64,000 nt of DNA from the NCBI RefSeq assembly GCF_013299165.1, contig NZ_JAAFKD010000011.1, positions 141,593 through 205,592 of the forward strand. The letters run 5' to 3'. The stretch comes from Microcoleus sp. bin38.metabat.b11b12b14.051 (lineage in GTDB: Bacteria; Cyanobacteriota; Cyanobacteriia; Cyanobacteriales; Microcoleaceae). This document shows positions 9,216-19,300 of the stretch, one piece after another; within the stretch, counting starts at the first letter, position 1, and every line of letters starts with the position of its first letter. The notes below the pieces were generated by a model. It had not been told where the DNA came from. It did not search any database and saw nothing but the letters and a program-made list of their open reading frames with translations. The position numbers and the translations under genes were made by a program.

Positions 9216-9321
9216 GGCGCGGTTCACTACTAATATTTTTAATTTCACAGCCGAATTTTTAATCAGGTGGTCTCGTTTTCACATAGCTTCAATCAACAAG
9301 TAGCAAGTATAACAATTTAAA

Positions 9322-11262
9322 ATGCACAATCTCAATCACAAAGCCGATCGCCCAAATCGACAAATTCTCACAGCTTTAATCCTCGGATGGGGATTGCAGG
9401 GACTATTTAGTCTGCCAGCATTAGCAGAACCAAGTTTAGCTGAATCTCCGGCTGTGATTGAAAACCAGGGTGAATCCGCCACTACGGAAATAGCGGTTGA
9501 TGCACCGGATACAATCTTACCAGAAAATCAGCAATTTGTCGATCGCACCATCCAACCATCCCAACCCAGTTTACCCGAATCTCCCACTACTCTTGCAACT
9601 CTTGCTGAACCAGTCCCTAGCGAAATTGCAGTTGACTCACCCGAGAAGATGTTAGTCGAAAATCCTTCATCAGCTAATCAGAATCTCCCAGCCAATGACA
9701 GTTTACCCCAATCTCCAACGACTATTGAAAACCAGAATGAACCAATCTCAGAGGAAAGCACAGAACAAGTTACATCAGTTGCTCAACTCAGCGACGTTAA
9801 ACCGACAGACTGGGCATTTCAAGCACTGCAATCCTTAGTAGAAAGATACGGCTGCATAGCTGGATATCCCGACGGAACTTTTCGTGGAAATCGTGCTTTA
9901 ACACGATATGAATTTGCAGCAGGAGTCAATGCTTGTTTGGATAAAATTCGCGAAGCTATCGGCACGGTAAATCAGAACCGAGTCAAGCAAGAAGATTTAC
10001 TAAAAATCCAAAGATTGCAAGAAGAGTTTGCCGCTGATATCGCCCAACTGCGAGGCCGCACCGACTTGTTAGAATCCCGAATAACAGAACTACAAGCCAA
10101 TCAATTTTCGCCCACAGTCAAGCTATCAGGATTGACAATCTTTGGGATACAAGGCCGCAGTCCCAACCGTGCAGATCGCGCTCCCAGAGATGGAAAAAAA
10201 GATACCAAAGACCCCGGTACAAATGTCAATACAATCGCTTTAAATCAATTATACTTGACTGCTCAATTCACTCCCCGCAGTAACTTATTCATCGGTCTTT
10301 TAAGTCAGAATGGCAGCACTTCACCCCAACTAACCGAAGATATAAACCTTGCTTACAATTTCGGCGAAACATCTGGTGTCACCCTTAGCGACCTTAACTA
10401 TCGCTTTTTAGTCGGGGAGAAATTAGCAGTGTTTGCAGGAACAGCGGGAGTCAACATGATTAGCGGTTTCCGAGGGCCGAATCGCGCAGAAAGCGCAGCT
10501 TCCGGCCCGATTTCAACCTTCGCTCAAAGAAACCCAATTTTGAACATCGGTTTTGGTCAAGGCGGCGCAGGAATTGACTGGCAATTTGCCAAACGAGCCA
10601 GTTTCCAAGCTGTTTATTCTACTACCGTTCCCGGATTTTTTGTCAGTTCTAACGGGCCAACGGGACACAATACACTGGGATTCCAATTCACTCTTACTCC
10701 CGCCGAACCACTGGATCTTACTGTTTATTATGTCAACGACTATTCGCCTGATGGCAATTTGATTAGTTTCGCGGGAGACAGCCAATTAACTGCTGTAAAT
10801 CCTGTGACTGGCAAGTCAGCATCCCTCCAAACGAATGCTGTGGGCGCGACTGTAAATTGGCGAGTTTCCTCGCGAGTTTCCCTTGGAGGTTGGGCCGGTT
10901 ATACTAATTCTCGGATTCCGGGAAAATCGGGCAGTGTGGCAACTACAAATTATATGGTATTTGTGAATTTTCCGGATTTGTTTGGTACCGGAAATTTAGG
11001 AGGGATTTATATCGGGCAACCTCCTAAAATTGTCAGCAGCAATTTACCTACAGGTAACAACATTCCTGATTTTTTAGATACGGGTTTAGGGCGTAAAGGC
11101 GGCCAACCGGGAACTACTACTCATGTAGAAGCGTTCTACCGCTGGCAGGTGAACGATAATATCAGCGTTACTCCCGGATTTATGATGATTTTTCAACCCG
11201 ATCACACTCGCAATAGCGATCCAATTACGGTGGGTGTATTGAGAACTTCCTTCTCATTTTGA
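9322..11262 (+). CDS. Iron-uptake-type porin (SLH + OprB)
   Basis: A 646-aa outer-membrane porin of the cyanobacterial SLH/OprB class. An N-terminal signal segment (LILGWGLQGLFSLPALAEP) is followed by an unusually long low-complexity linker rich in Pro, Ser and Glu (about 40-150). A single S-layer homology domain (LSDVKPTDWAFQALQSLVER, then PDGTFRGNRALTRYEFA) comes next, then a short coiled coil and an OprB-type beta-barrel ending in the aromatic ...RTSFSF typical of outer-membrane proteins. Such porins pass inorganic ions including iron, and the SLH domain holds them to peptidoglycan. No Fur box was identified. Confidence 0.88.
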   Translation: MHNLNHKADRPNRQILTALILGWGLQGLFSLPALAEPSLAESPAVIENQGESATTEIAVDAPDTILPENQQFVDRTIQPSQPSLPESPTTLATLAEPVPSEIAVDSPEKMLVENPSSANQNLPANDSLPQSPTTIENQNEPISEESTEQVTSVAQLSDVKPTDWAFQALQSLVERYGCIAGYPDGTFRGNRALTRYEFAAGVNACLDKIREAIGTVNQNRVKQEDLLKIQRLQEEFAADIAQLRGRTDLLESRITELQANQFSPTVKLSGLTIFGIQGRSPNRADRAPRDGKKDTKDPGTNVNTIALNQLYLTAQFTPRSNLFIGLLSQNGSTSPQLTEDINLAYNFGETSGVTLSDLNYRFLVGEKLAVFAGTAGVNMISGFRGPNRAESAASGPISTFAQRNPILNIGFGQGGAGIDWQFAKRASFQAVYSTTVPGFFVSSNGPTGHNTLGFQFTLTPAEPLDLTVYYVNDYSPDGNLISFAGDSQLTAVNPVTGKSASLQTNAVGATVNWRVSSRVSLGGWAGYTNSRIPGKSGSVATTNYMVFVNFPDLFGTGNLGGIYIGQPPKIVSSNLPTGNNIPDFLDTGLGRKGGQPGTTTHVEAFYRWQVNDNISVTPGFMMIFQPDHTRNSDPITVGVLRTSFSF

Positions 11263-11633
11263 TTTGGTTAAATCGTGAGGACTGAGGCGATCTGATGTGG
11301 TTCGACCGTCAGGACTTCTGTCCTCCCCGATCGCACCGCATTCCGTAACAATTGTTACAAATGAGTATTTTTACCAGGCACCTGTTTTCGCTTCGTGACA
11401 CCGATTTAAATCGCCCCAAATAAATATCAATCTGTTTTCTACGTACAAACCCATAATCTTTACTAAACTTTTATATTCTGGCAGAGTAATTTAGGATTTC
11501 CTCTGTATTTTCTACATGACAATACGGAGTTCCGGCTCAAAAAAGATCCGCATATACCCTCTAGGAATCACTTTTTTATTCAATTACCATTTTAACATAT
11601 CTGCGATGGTTCCTAAAGTTAAGGTTAAAGAAG
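11263..11633. other. Gene-free interval after porin
   Basis: No convincing gene. A short hairpin AGGACTTCTGTCCT lies near 11311, about 50 nt after the porin stop codon, and may be part of its terminator although no T-run follows. The rest is AT-rich and probably carries the promoter of the next gene. Confidence 0.4.
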
Positions 11634-11963
11634 ATGATTAAATCAACTGGCTATTTTTGGGTTCTGGGTATGGCAGCAATTTCGGCAGTGACAGCCTGTC
11701 CTTGTCAAGCACAAACGGTTGTTGAATCAAATACAAATGTCAGGTTAGAAACAAATTTAACAACGGCCGAGTCCCAGAAGGCCGGTAACACTGCTGCTGG
11801 ATCTCGCCCAAAAGCTCTTAACACTTCTAAATCTTTTACGATTTCAGAGACGAATACCGTACCTGCTACATCTACTTCCACGGCGGCGGCTGCATCCAAG
11901 CAAGCTTTACGCAGCAATCCTTTAGGATGTCGATTTTTTGATACCCCTTCACTGCGACAATAA
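11634..11963 (+). CDS. Small secreted hypothetical protein
   Basis: 109 aa starting with a plausible signal peptide (GYFWVLGMAAISAVTACPCQ, cleavage near AQA/T). The rest is a Ser/Thr/Ala-rich low-complexity mature part with few hydrophobic residues. No domain was recognised. A purine-rich stretch (AAAGAAG) precedes the ATG. The composition suggests an exported, possibly unstructured protein. It could also be a spurious open frame, though the signal peptide argues against that. Confidence 0.5.
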   Translation: MIKSTGYFWVLGMAAISAVTACPCQAQTVVESNTNVRLETNLTTAESQKAGNTAAGSRPKALNTSKSFTISETNTVPATSTSTAAAASKQALRSNPLGCRFFDTPSLRQ

Positions 11964-12076
11964 GTATCAGGACATCCGGGCAAAAAAGAATATCATGGCC
12001 CAATAGAGAGCGATCGCACCTTTAAAGTCGTATAGCTCTTTATTTAGGCGATCGCGAAACTTGCAAGTTACAGCCA

Positions 12077-14290
12077 ATGCTTAACCCAGCCAAAATACTC
12101 AGCCGAGTTCCTCTGACAAAAAGGGCGATCGTCCAAGTTCCCCTGCGAACACTCCTGATCGTTCCGTTTGTCGTGCAAATCTTCGCAGCCGTAGGGCTGA
12201 CTGGATATTTGTCGTTCCGCAACGGACAAAAAGCAGTTAACGATTTAGCCGATCGGCTCAGTACCGAAGTTAGCGCTCGCATCACCCAGCACCTCGACAG
12301 CTACCTCGCAACTCCCCAACAAATCAATCAAATCAATGCTTCGGCGATCGAAGTAGGACACATCGACCCGCAAAACCTGCCCAAGCTGGGACATTATTTC
12401 TGGAAACAAATGCAGGTATTTAATGTGGGCTACATCTTTTACAGTTCAGCATCCGGTTACTATGCCGGCGCTGGGTATTTACTCGATCCCGCAAAGATTG
12501 TGATTGATGAACTTTCAGCTAAAACCAAAGGTAAAACTCACAGCTACAATACTGACAAGCAAGGAAATCGCCTTAAGTTGAGCTATGAGTACGATTACGA
12601 GCCTCGGAATGATACAGTTTATAAGGATACAAAGCTAGCCCGAAAACCGATTTGGAGTAAAATCACAAATTGGGAAGGTTTTCCAGAGATTTTATCCATT
12701 GCTTCTGGCTCTGGCGTCTACAACAACAATAACACTTTAAAAGGAGTTTTAGTTGTTGACGTGCGCCTTTCTCAAATTAGCGATTTTCTGCGCCAATTAG
12801 CACTCAGTTCATCTATCAAAATTTTTATTGTCGAGCGTTCAGGTTTGCTAGTGGCTAGTTCCTCTAGCGAACAGCCTTTTAAAATTATAAACAAAAAAGC
12901 TGAGCGAGTAAATTGTCTCAAGAGTAGCGATATCTTCATACGATCGACTGCTGAATATTTGCAGGAAAAATTCGGCAATTTTCTAGAAGTCAAAGCAAAT
13001 CGCCACCTACAATTTACCGTAAAAGACCAACGTTACTTCGTCCGACCAACAGCTTGGAAAGATAAATTTGGTTTAGACTGGCTGGTAGTCGTCGTCGTCC
13101 CCGAATCCGACTTCACATCACAGATTAATGCCAACACCCGCACCACAATTTTACTGTGCCTGGGAGCATTATTGCTAGCAGTTTTTCTGGGAATTTGGAC
13201 ATCTCGCTACATTATCAGATCCATCTTTCGCATCGTCACGGCCTCGGAAGCGATCGCCTCTGGGGAATTATCTCAAAAAATTGAGGAATCAAGGATTAAA
13301 GAACTAGCGATATTAGCTAAGTCTTTTAACTGCATGGCCCAGCAGTTGCGCGAATCTTTCAGCACTTTAGAAAATACCAACGAAAAACTAGAACTTAGAG
13401 TCGCCGAACGCACAAAAGAACTTTCCCAAGCTCTGTACAACCTGCAAATAACTCAATCGCAATTAGTCCAAACAGAAAAAATGTCCAGCCTCGGGCAAAT
13501 GGTAGCAGGTATTGCCCACGAAATCAACAATCCTGTCAACTTTATTCACGGCAATATCACCTGTACTAGAGATTACATTCAAGACTTGCTAGTAATTTTA
13601 AGTCTTTATCAAAAGCACTATCCCCAGCCGGCGGTAGAAATTCAGAAATACTCAGAAAATTTTGAGCTAGATTTTTTAAAAGAAGATTTGCCAAAAATAC
13701 TAAATTCCATGGAACAAGGAACCAAACGCATCAACGAAATTGTTTTAAACCTGCGTAACTTTTCTCGTCTGGACGAATCGCAAAGGAAAAAAGCCGACCT
13801 CCACGAAGGCTTGGAAAGCACATTGCTAATTTTGCAACACCGACTGAAATCTACCGACAAAAAGCCAGCCATTGAAGTTATCAAAAATTACGGCAATTTG
13901 CAGAAAATAGAGTGCTACCCTGGTTTGTTAAATCAAGTTTTCATGAATATTTTTAGCAATGCGATCGATGCTCTGGAAGAATTACAACTTTACCGTAAAA
14001 ATATTAAACCAGTCATTGAGATTTCCACCGAAATCACATCAGACAAAGGTTGTACAGTCCGCATCAAAGATAATGGATGCGGAATTTCTATAAATTTACA
14101 GTCGAAGATATTCGATCCTTTTTTTACCACTAAACCTGTAGGGAAAGGAACCGGGTTAGGGTTGTCGATCGCCTATCATATTGTAGCAGAAAAACATCAA
14201 GGAAATCTGACTTGCACGTCGAAATCAGGAGAAGGAACGGAATTTTTAATTTCACTTCCTAACTCTCTTAAAACCAGCAAAACCTCTTAA
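12077..14290 (+). CDS. Sensor histidine kinase (dCache-HAMP-HisKA-HATPase)
   Basis: A 737-aa membrane sensor. TM1 lies about residues 24-48, a periplasmic dCache/PDC-like sensor domain about 50-345, and TM2 about 350-372. A HAMP linker (to about 425) and a short coiled coil follow. The dimerisation domain carries phospho-acceptor His481 ([12 protein letters not shown]). The HATPase has an N-box (NQVFMNIFSNAIDAL), G1 (DNGCGIS), an F-box FDPFFTTK and G2 ([11 protein letters not shown]). It belongs to the cyanobacterial [10 protein letters not shown] subfamily also found at the end of the two giant kinases in this window. No response regulator is adjacent, so the output is unknown. A decayed copy of its N-terminus lies at 8.8-9.2 kb. 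Confidence 0.9.
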   Translation: MLNPAKILSRVPLTKRAIVQVPLRTLLIVPFVVQIFAAVGLTGYLSFRNGQKAVNDLADRLSTEVSARITQHLDSYLATPQQINQINASAIEVGHIDPQNLPKLGHYFWKQMQVFNVGYIFYSSASGYYAGAGYLLDPAKIVIDELSAKTKGKTHSYNTDKQGNRLKLSYEYDYEPRNDTVYKDTKLARKPIWSKITNWEGFPEILSIASGSGVYNNNNTLKGVLVVDVRLSQISDFLRQLALSSSIKIFIVERSGLLVASSSSEQPFKIINKKAERVNCLKSSDIFIRSTAEYLQEKFGNFLEVKANRHLQFTVKDQRYFVRPTAWKDKFGLDWLVVVVVPESDFTSQINANTRTTILLCLGALLLAVFLGIWTSRYIIRSIFRIVTASEAIASGELSQKIEESRIKELAILAKSFNCMAQQLRESFSTLENTNEKLELRVAERTKELSQALYNLQITQSQLVQTEKMSSLGQMVAGIAHEINNPVNFIHGNITCTRDYIQDLLVILSLYQKHYPQPAVEIQKYSENFELDFLKEDLPKILNSMEQGTKRINEIVLNLRNFSRLDESQRKKADLHEGLESTLLILQHRLKSTDKKPAIEVIKNYGNLQKIECYPGLLNQVFMNIFSNAIDALEELQLYRKNIKPVIEISTEITSDKGCTVRIKDNGCGISINLQSKIFDPFFTTKPVGKGTGLGLSIAYHIVAEKHQGNLTCTSKSGEGTEFLISLPNSLKTSKTS

Positions 14291-14400
14291 TATATAACGG
14301 TTCTCACAAAGATGAGGTATACCAGATTCTGCGATGGACGAGCGGGTTGAGATCACTACAGAGCATTTTTACCGGATAGAAATCTGAAGAATAGGCACAA

Positions 14401-14443
14401 GCAATTAGCAATTAGCAATTACCAATTAGCAATTAGCAATTAG
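14401..14443. repeat. Heptanucleotide STRR (CAATTAG)n
   Basis: Six tandem heptamers CAATTAG/CAATTAC between the convergent histidine kinase and SNase-like genes. Confidence 0.85.
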
Positions 14444-14496
14444 TGTAAGCGTGCCCGATCTTTCAGAGAAAGGCTATAACTGATTTATTGTCTAGT

Positions 14497-15387
14497 TTAT
14501 GGAGGAAAATCAGAAAACTGTTTGAGATTCCTCAAAATTATTTGAGGCTTACTTTTGTACTGTTCAACCTTGCCGCTGATATACACATAACCCCGTCCTT
14601 GACCCGCATAACGCTTTTCAATCAACCGCTTCAAAGGAGCCATGGCATCAGTTTCAGCATCCGGTATCCACAAATCTAATTTGTGATAAACTGAACCAGC
14701 GTAAATCAGAGCGTTGCTGCCGATCCATTTATTAATGCCAGCCTGCAAATCGCAGAAAATAGTAATAGATTTAGCATTCTCCGAAGCCGCTAAAATCTTC
14801 GGGTATTGCAATCTCACAGACAGCGCTCCGGTGGTTGCTTCCGACAAGCGAAAATCTTCAACAATCGAGCCGCGCATCGACCACCAAGGCAGCAAATTAG
14901 CATAGTTTCGACAGGGAATTTTAGCGTTGGTAATCGGATTCCAAATCATCAGATTGTAAGCTTTGGCCGCCGATTCTGCCTCAGTCATTTGTCGGTGATA
15001 CAATCGGGAACGCCCGTATTTCATAAAATAAGGACTCCAGCCTTCTTGAATCAGTTTTAGATTGTAATTTTCTCCATCTTTATGTACGTAACAAAGGAGG
15101 CGTCCGTAGTTGTCACGATGTTTTTCTACAGCTACTTCAACCGGATCGTCTGTATCAAACTCAACGTCAACTTTAGCTAGTCCGCCGTCTGCTGTCGCGA
15201 AATATTGTTTAGCCATTTCCGAAGCTGCTTTCCCTGCGGCAGTTACAGGTTTTGAAGTGTTGGAGTAACTTTCTTCTGTATCGACACAAATCAGCCGCAG
15301 AGACTCGGTTTTGCCGTTGAGAGCAACTTTGACAGTATCGCCATCAACTACTTGAGTTATTTGCAGGTTCGGAATTCTGGTTGCCAT
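14497..15387 (-). CDS. Thermonuclease-like (SNase) family protein
   Basis: A 296-aa protein. The N-terminal half is a staphylococcal-nuclease OB-fold: ITQVVDGDTVKVALNG with the metal-binding Asp, LRLICVDTEES for the usual LxGIDxPE motif, and DNYGRLLCYVHKDG. The typical catalytic Arg-Glu positions are altered, so activity is uncertain. The C-terminal half (about 170-296) looks like a second OB-like domain ending in ISGKVEQYKSKPQIIL. ATG 15387 is preferred over an upstream GTG (15396) because AGGGTG precedes it. There is no signal peptide, so a cytoplasmic nucleic-acid-binding role is likely. Confidence 0.75.
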   Translation of the reverse strand: MATRIPNLQITQVVDGDTVKVALNGKTESLRLICVDTEESYSNTSKPVTAAGKAASEMAKQYFATADGGLAKVDVEFDTDDPVEVAVEKHRDNYGRLLCYVHKDGENYNLKLIQEGWSPYFMKYGRSRLYHRQMTEAESAAKAYNLMIWNPITNAKIPCRNYANLLPWWSMRGSIVEDFRLSEATTGALSVRLQYPKILAASENAKSITIFCDLQAGINKWIGSNALIYAGSVYHKLDLWIPDAETDAMAPLKRLIEKRYAGQGRGYVYISGKVEQYKSKPQIILRNLKQFSDFPP

Positions 15388-15551
15388 ATTTCGCACCCTG
15401 TTAGACTTTATATTTGATTCACATATTGGCTAGATTGTACATGAGTTTGCTGCTAAGTGCAATTGGTTAGCACTGACGGGAGTTCTTTGTGGCACCCGAT
15501 ATATAGCGCTGTGTGCTTTCACCAGCAGCCTACCGATTAATATTGGTATTT

Positions 15552-16136
15552 TTAATCTTGATTTTTGCAAGTTGCTGCGTAATTTATCAAGTCAGGAAAA
15601 AAAGCCCTAAAATCTAATTCAAGTTGCTGATAATTAACTGTTAAATCTTCAACTCCGCCTGCTAAATTATTTGTGCGTTTGATTCTCGCTGACATTCGAT
15701 TCAGAGCATTGTCTATGCCGCCAATTGCCTGATACGATCCGAGCAAATCGCGGGCGATTATTTGTGGCATCACCCGCTTGAGTGATTCTGGCAATATATC
15801 GCGATTGTCTTGCAGGACTTTGTAGGTGAAACGCGCAAAATCGCTGAGGGGAATTTCTGAATATTCCAGCCAATTTTTAGCTAAAAAGTGATCGTAAAAT
15901 ACGTCAACCAAAACTCCGGAAAACCTGCGTCTATCGGCGCAAACAAGGCTTTTGCTCGATCGCACTATGGGGTGAGAGTCCGTGTAGCGATCGACTTTTC
16001 GGTGCAAGTCGATGCCCTGTCTAATTTCCTGGGGGTAAAGATTTACTGCCGAACCCTTGACAAAATCGCCTAAGAGGTTGCCGATCAGCGATGCTGGCGT
16101 GCCTTCTGATAAAAATAAATGAGCTAAATAATTCAT
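15552..16136 (-). CDS. Acyl carrier protein phosphodiesterase-like (AcpH)
   Basis: A 194-aa protein of the AcpH/DUF479 family, which removes the 4'-phosphopantetheine from holo-ACP. It shows the family N-terminus MNYLAHLFLS, GNLLGDFVKG, an IDLHRKVDRYTDSHP metal-binding segment with the HD-like Asp/His pair, and DVFYDHFLAKNW. Family length is normal. It is monocistronic. The family is widespread in cyanobacteria, though its in vivo role outside enterics is less certain. Confidence 0.87.
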   Translation of the reverse strand: MNYLAHLFLSEGTPASLIGNLLGDFVKGSAVNLYPQEIRQGIDLHRKVDRYTDSHPIVRSSKSLVCADRRRFSGVLVDVFYDHFLAKNWLEYSEIPLSDFARFTYKVLQDNRDILPESLKRVMPQIIARDLLGSYQAIGGIDNALNRMSARIKRTNNLAGGVEDLTVNYQQLELDFRAFFPDLINYAATCKNQD

Positions 16137-16148
16137 GAGGTTTGATTT

Positions 16149-16170
16149 TTCGGACTTCAGTCCTCACTAC
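16149..16170. repeat. Half-site of the GGACTTCAGTCC repeat family
   Basis: GGACTTCAGTCCTCACTACGAAC lies just upstream of the AcpH-like start codon. It equals one arm of the hairpins at 57456-57515 and 40461-40523, but its pairing partner is absent here. Confidence 0.55.
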
Positions 16171-16384
16171 GAACGGGATAACGGTTATTCTAGCAAACAT
16201 AATATAAGTTATGTTATACCAAATTTTGCTTAATTATAGCGAGTTTGGGAACTGGATCTGCGGCCCGTCCCTAGCTATTTTGCAACAGGTATAATTAAAT
16301 GAGGTACGGGAGCCAGTAATACCAATTACCAATTACCAACGAGACGTACCTCGTGTTACACCAGAAGTGCTATATCTCGTTTAT

Positions 16385-19300
16385 TTAAGTCACAGGCAGT
16401 GCCATGATAAATTCAGACCCTTGACCTAAAGTAGAGTTTAGTTCCAGCCAACCTTGGTGTTTTTCTGTAACAATTTGATGGGCGATCGCTAATCCCAATC
16501 CCGTGCCTTTGCCCACGGCCTTAGTGGTAAACAAATGGTCAAAAATATGGTGCTTTACTGACTCGGGAATTCCCGTGCCGTTGTCTTTAATGCGAACCAA
16601 AACCTGATGTTCAGCTTCCAGAAATTCCGTGGTAATTGCAATCAAATTCGGATTGGCTTCAATTTCGGCAAAGCTGCGTCCTATATTCGACTCTTCCAGG
16701 GCGTCGATCGCATTTGCGAGCAGGTTCACAAACACCTGATTTAACTGTCCGGCAAAGCATTTTACGTGGGGAATCTGATTGTAGTTTTTGATTACTTTAA
16801 TTTCCGGGCGATTTTCATTGGCTTTGAGGCGGTGTTTCAGAATCAAAATCGTGCTGTCGAGTCCTTCATGCAGGTTGAAGGTAACGGGAATATCGCTATC
16901 AGCACGGGAGAAGGTGCGCAGCGAAGTGCTGATGTTCGCAATGCGATCGACTCCTTCACGCATAGAACCCACCAATTTGGGTAAATCTTCGCGCAGAAAA
17001 TCTAAATCAATTGCTGCGATTTCATCTTCAATTTCCGCATCGGGCACGGGGTATTTTTCCTGATACAAATCGAGCAAGCAAAACAAATCTGTGATATAAT
17101 CTAGAGCTGGTTGGATGTTACCTTTGAGGAAGCCGACGGGATTGTTGATTTCGTGCGCTATACCTGCTACCAAGTTTCCTAAAGCTGACATTTTTTCGTT
17201 CTGAACTAATTGCAGTTGCATCGTTTGAAGGTCTTTTAAGGTTTGTTCCAATTGTTGGGATTTGTGGAGCAGTCGCTCTTCGGCTTGCTTGCGGGCGTCG
17301 ATGTCGGTGCAAGTTCCAATCCATTCTCGAATGCTGCCATCTTCTGCCAAAAGGGGAACTCCTCGGACAGCAAAGTAACGGTAAATTCCATCAGCTCCTC
17401 GAATGCGGTACTCTGTGTTGTACAGGCTCTTTTTTGTAACGGCTTCAACCCTCACTTTGGTTGTGCCTTCAATGTCATCGGGATGCAGAGCATTAAGCCA
17501 TCCTGTTCCCTTCACTTCTTCTTCTGTCTGGCCAGTGTATGCTCTCCAATGGACTGTATTGAGGTTTTCTCCTTCAGGGCTAGCCAGCCAGACGATCTGG
17601 GATGTGGCAGTTGTCAGATAACGATAGCGGGCTTCGCTAAGCTGTAGTTCCTCTAAAGATTGTTCTAGCTTTTGGGCATAAGTTTGGGATTGTTGATAAA
17701 GCTGGGCATTTTTCAGGGAAATTGCAGTCTGAGAACAAAGCAGTTTTAGCAGTTCAATACGCTGTTGCGTAAATGCTCCTTTTGTCAGCGAATTTTCGAG
17801 ATACAAAACCCCAATAAGCTTGCTTTGATTGAGAATGGGAGTACACAACAAACTCAGTGGTTGGTGTTGGGTGAAATAGCGATCTCTCGCAATGCTGGGA
17901 TGAGAGTTAGCATCAGTAATGACGGTTTCTAAGGTGCGTTCGACATAGTGAATGGCTGCCGGTGGGAAATTGCTGCACTCGTCTACAGGCTGGGGAGACA
18001 GGCGCCGGATGGTACGATCTAAATATTCCACAGCCGTTTCTAACTCGCCGTCGCTGGCGACAAACAAAGCTGCTTTATCTGCTCCAGAATTTTCGACAAT
18101 TACTTGCATGAGCGTAGCCAGTAGTTTGTCGAGATCGATTTCGCTGGAGAGGGCTTGAGCTGCTTTGAGTACAGTATTCAGATCCAGCTCTTTAGAAACC
18201 GAAGAGCTGCAAATGCTGGAGACAGTTTGTTCTGGGGAAATGTGGGTATTGATAGAGCCAGTAAGAGAGCCGTGGCGATCGCTAATCTGGGCTCTTTGCA
18301 ATATAGGGCTCAGCAGTTGCCCGTAGCGGGCTGTCAAATCTTCAACTTTGGCTTTGGCTCCCCAACGGCTGTAGCAGTAGTAGGCTTCTTGCATATAGCC
18401 GGAGGCAACTTTTTCTTTGCCCCAGCCGAGGTAGAATTTAGCAGCAAGTTCGTTGGCGAGGGCTTCTTCTTGGATATAGCCGTTAGCTTTGGCGAGGGAA
18501 ATAGCGCGATCGTACAAATCTCCTGCTTGATAGTTATTGCCTAAAACTCGGAATTTTTCTGCCTCAACGAGTAGATACTTATGGTGAAAATTTTGCGGAG
18601 CATGAGTCAACCACTCGCCGAGGTTTTCTTGATTCTCTTCGACATCAGATAGATATTGTTGTTGCTGGCTAGTTTCTGCTTGAGGATAGGCAGCAAGGAG
18701 AATCAGGGACAAGTAGAAGTTGTAGACTCCGATGGTGAGCAATCCGATCGATGCTTCTATATATTCTCTAGCCATTAAAGCATAATCAAGAGCTAGCTTC
18801 ACATCATCAAACAGATAAAGTAAATTAGCTTTGGCAAGATACAGCGCGAACAATGACATATAATTTTTATTGCTTTGCCAAAGGGGAATCAGTAGCGATT
18901 CATCAAAATCATTGCCAGTGAGTTTAAGAGTATCATTCGCTTTCCCCTGCAAATTCAATGCAATTTGTACCCAAATCTTGGCATAGTATGATGCAAATTC
19001 ATGATGGTTTTTGACAATTACATATAGGTACTGTGCTTGCTTTTTTTCGACTAATTCCAGGTATTGCCCTACCAGAAATAAATTTTGACAATAGTGCATA
19101 CAACTATAGCTTGCCCATTCTATGTCACCAGTTTCTATTCCACTTTGATATGCTTCTAAATATGCACTTATAGTTACATCAGCAGGTTCTTTCCAAAAAC
19201 GAATGTGACCATTAAATAAAACATAAATTTTTGCCTTCAATTCGACAGCATGAAATTTATCTAGCAACTTTAAGGCTAGTTGACCAGCATGATATCCATG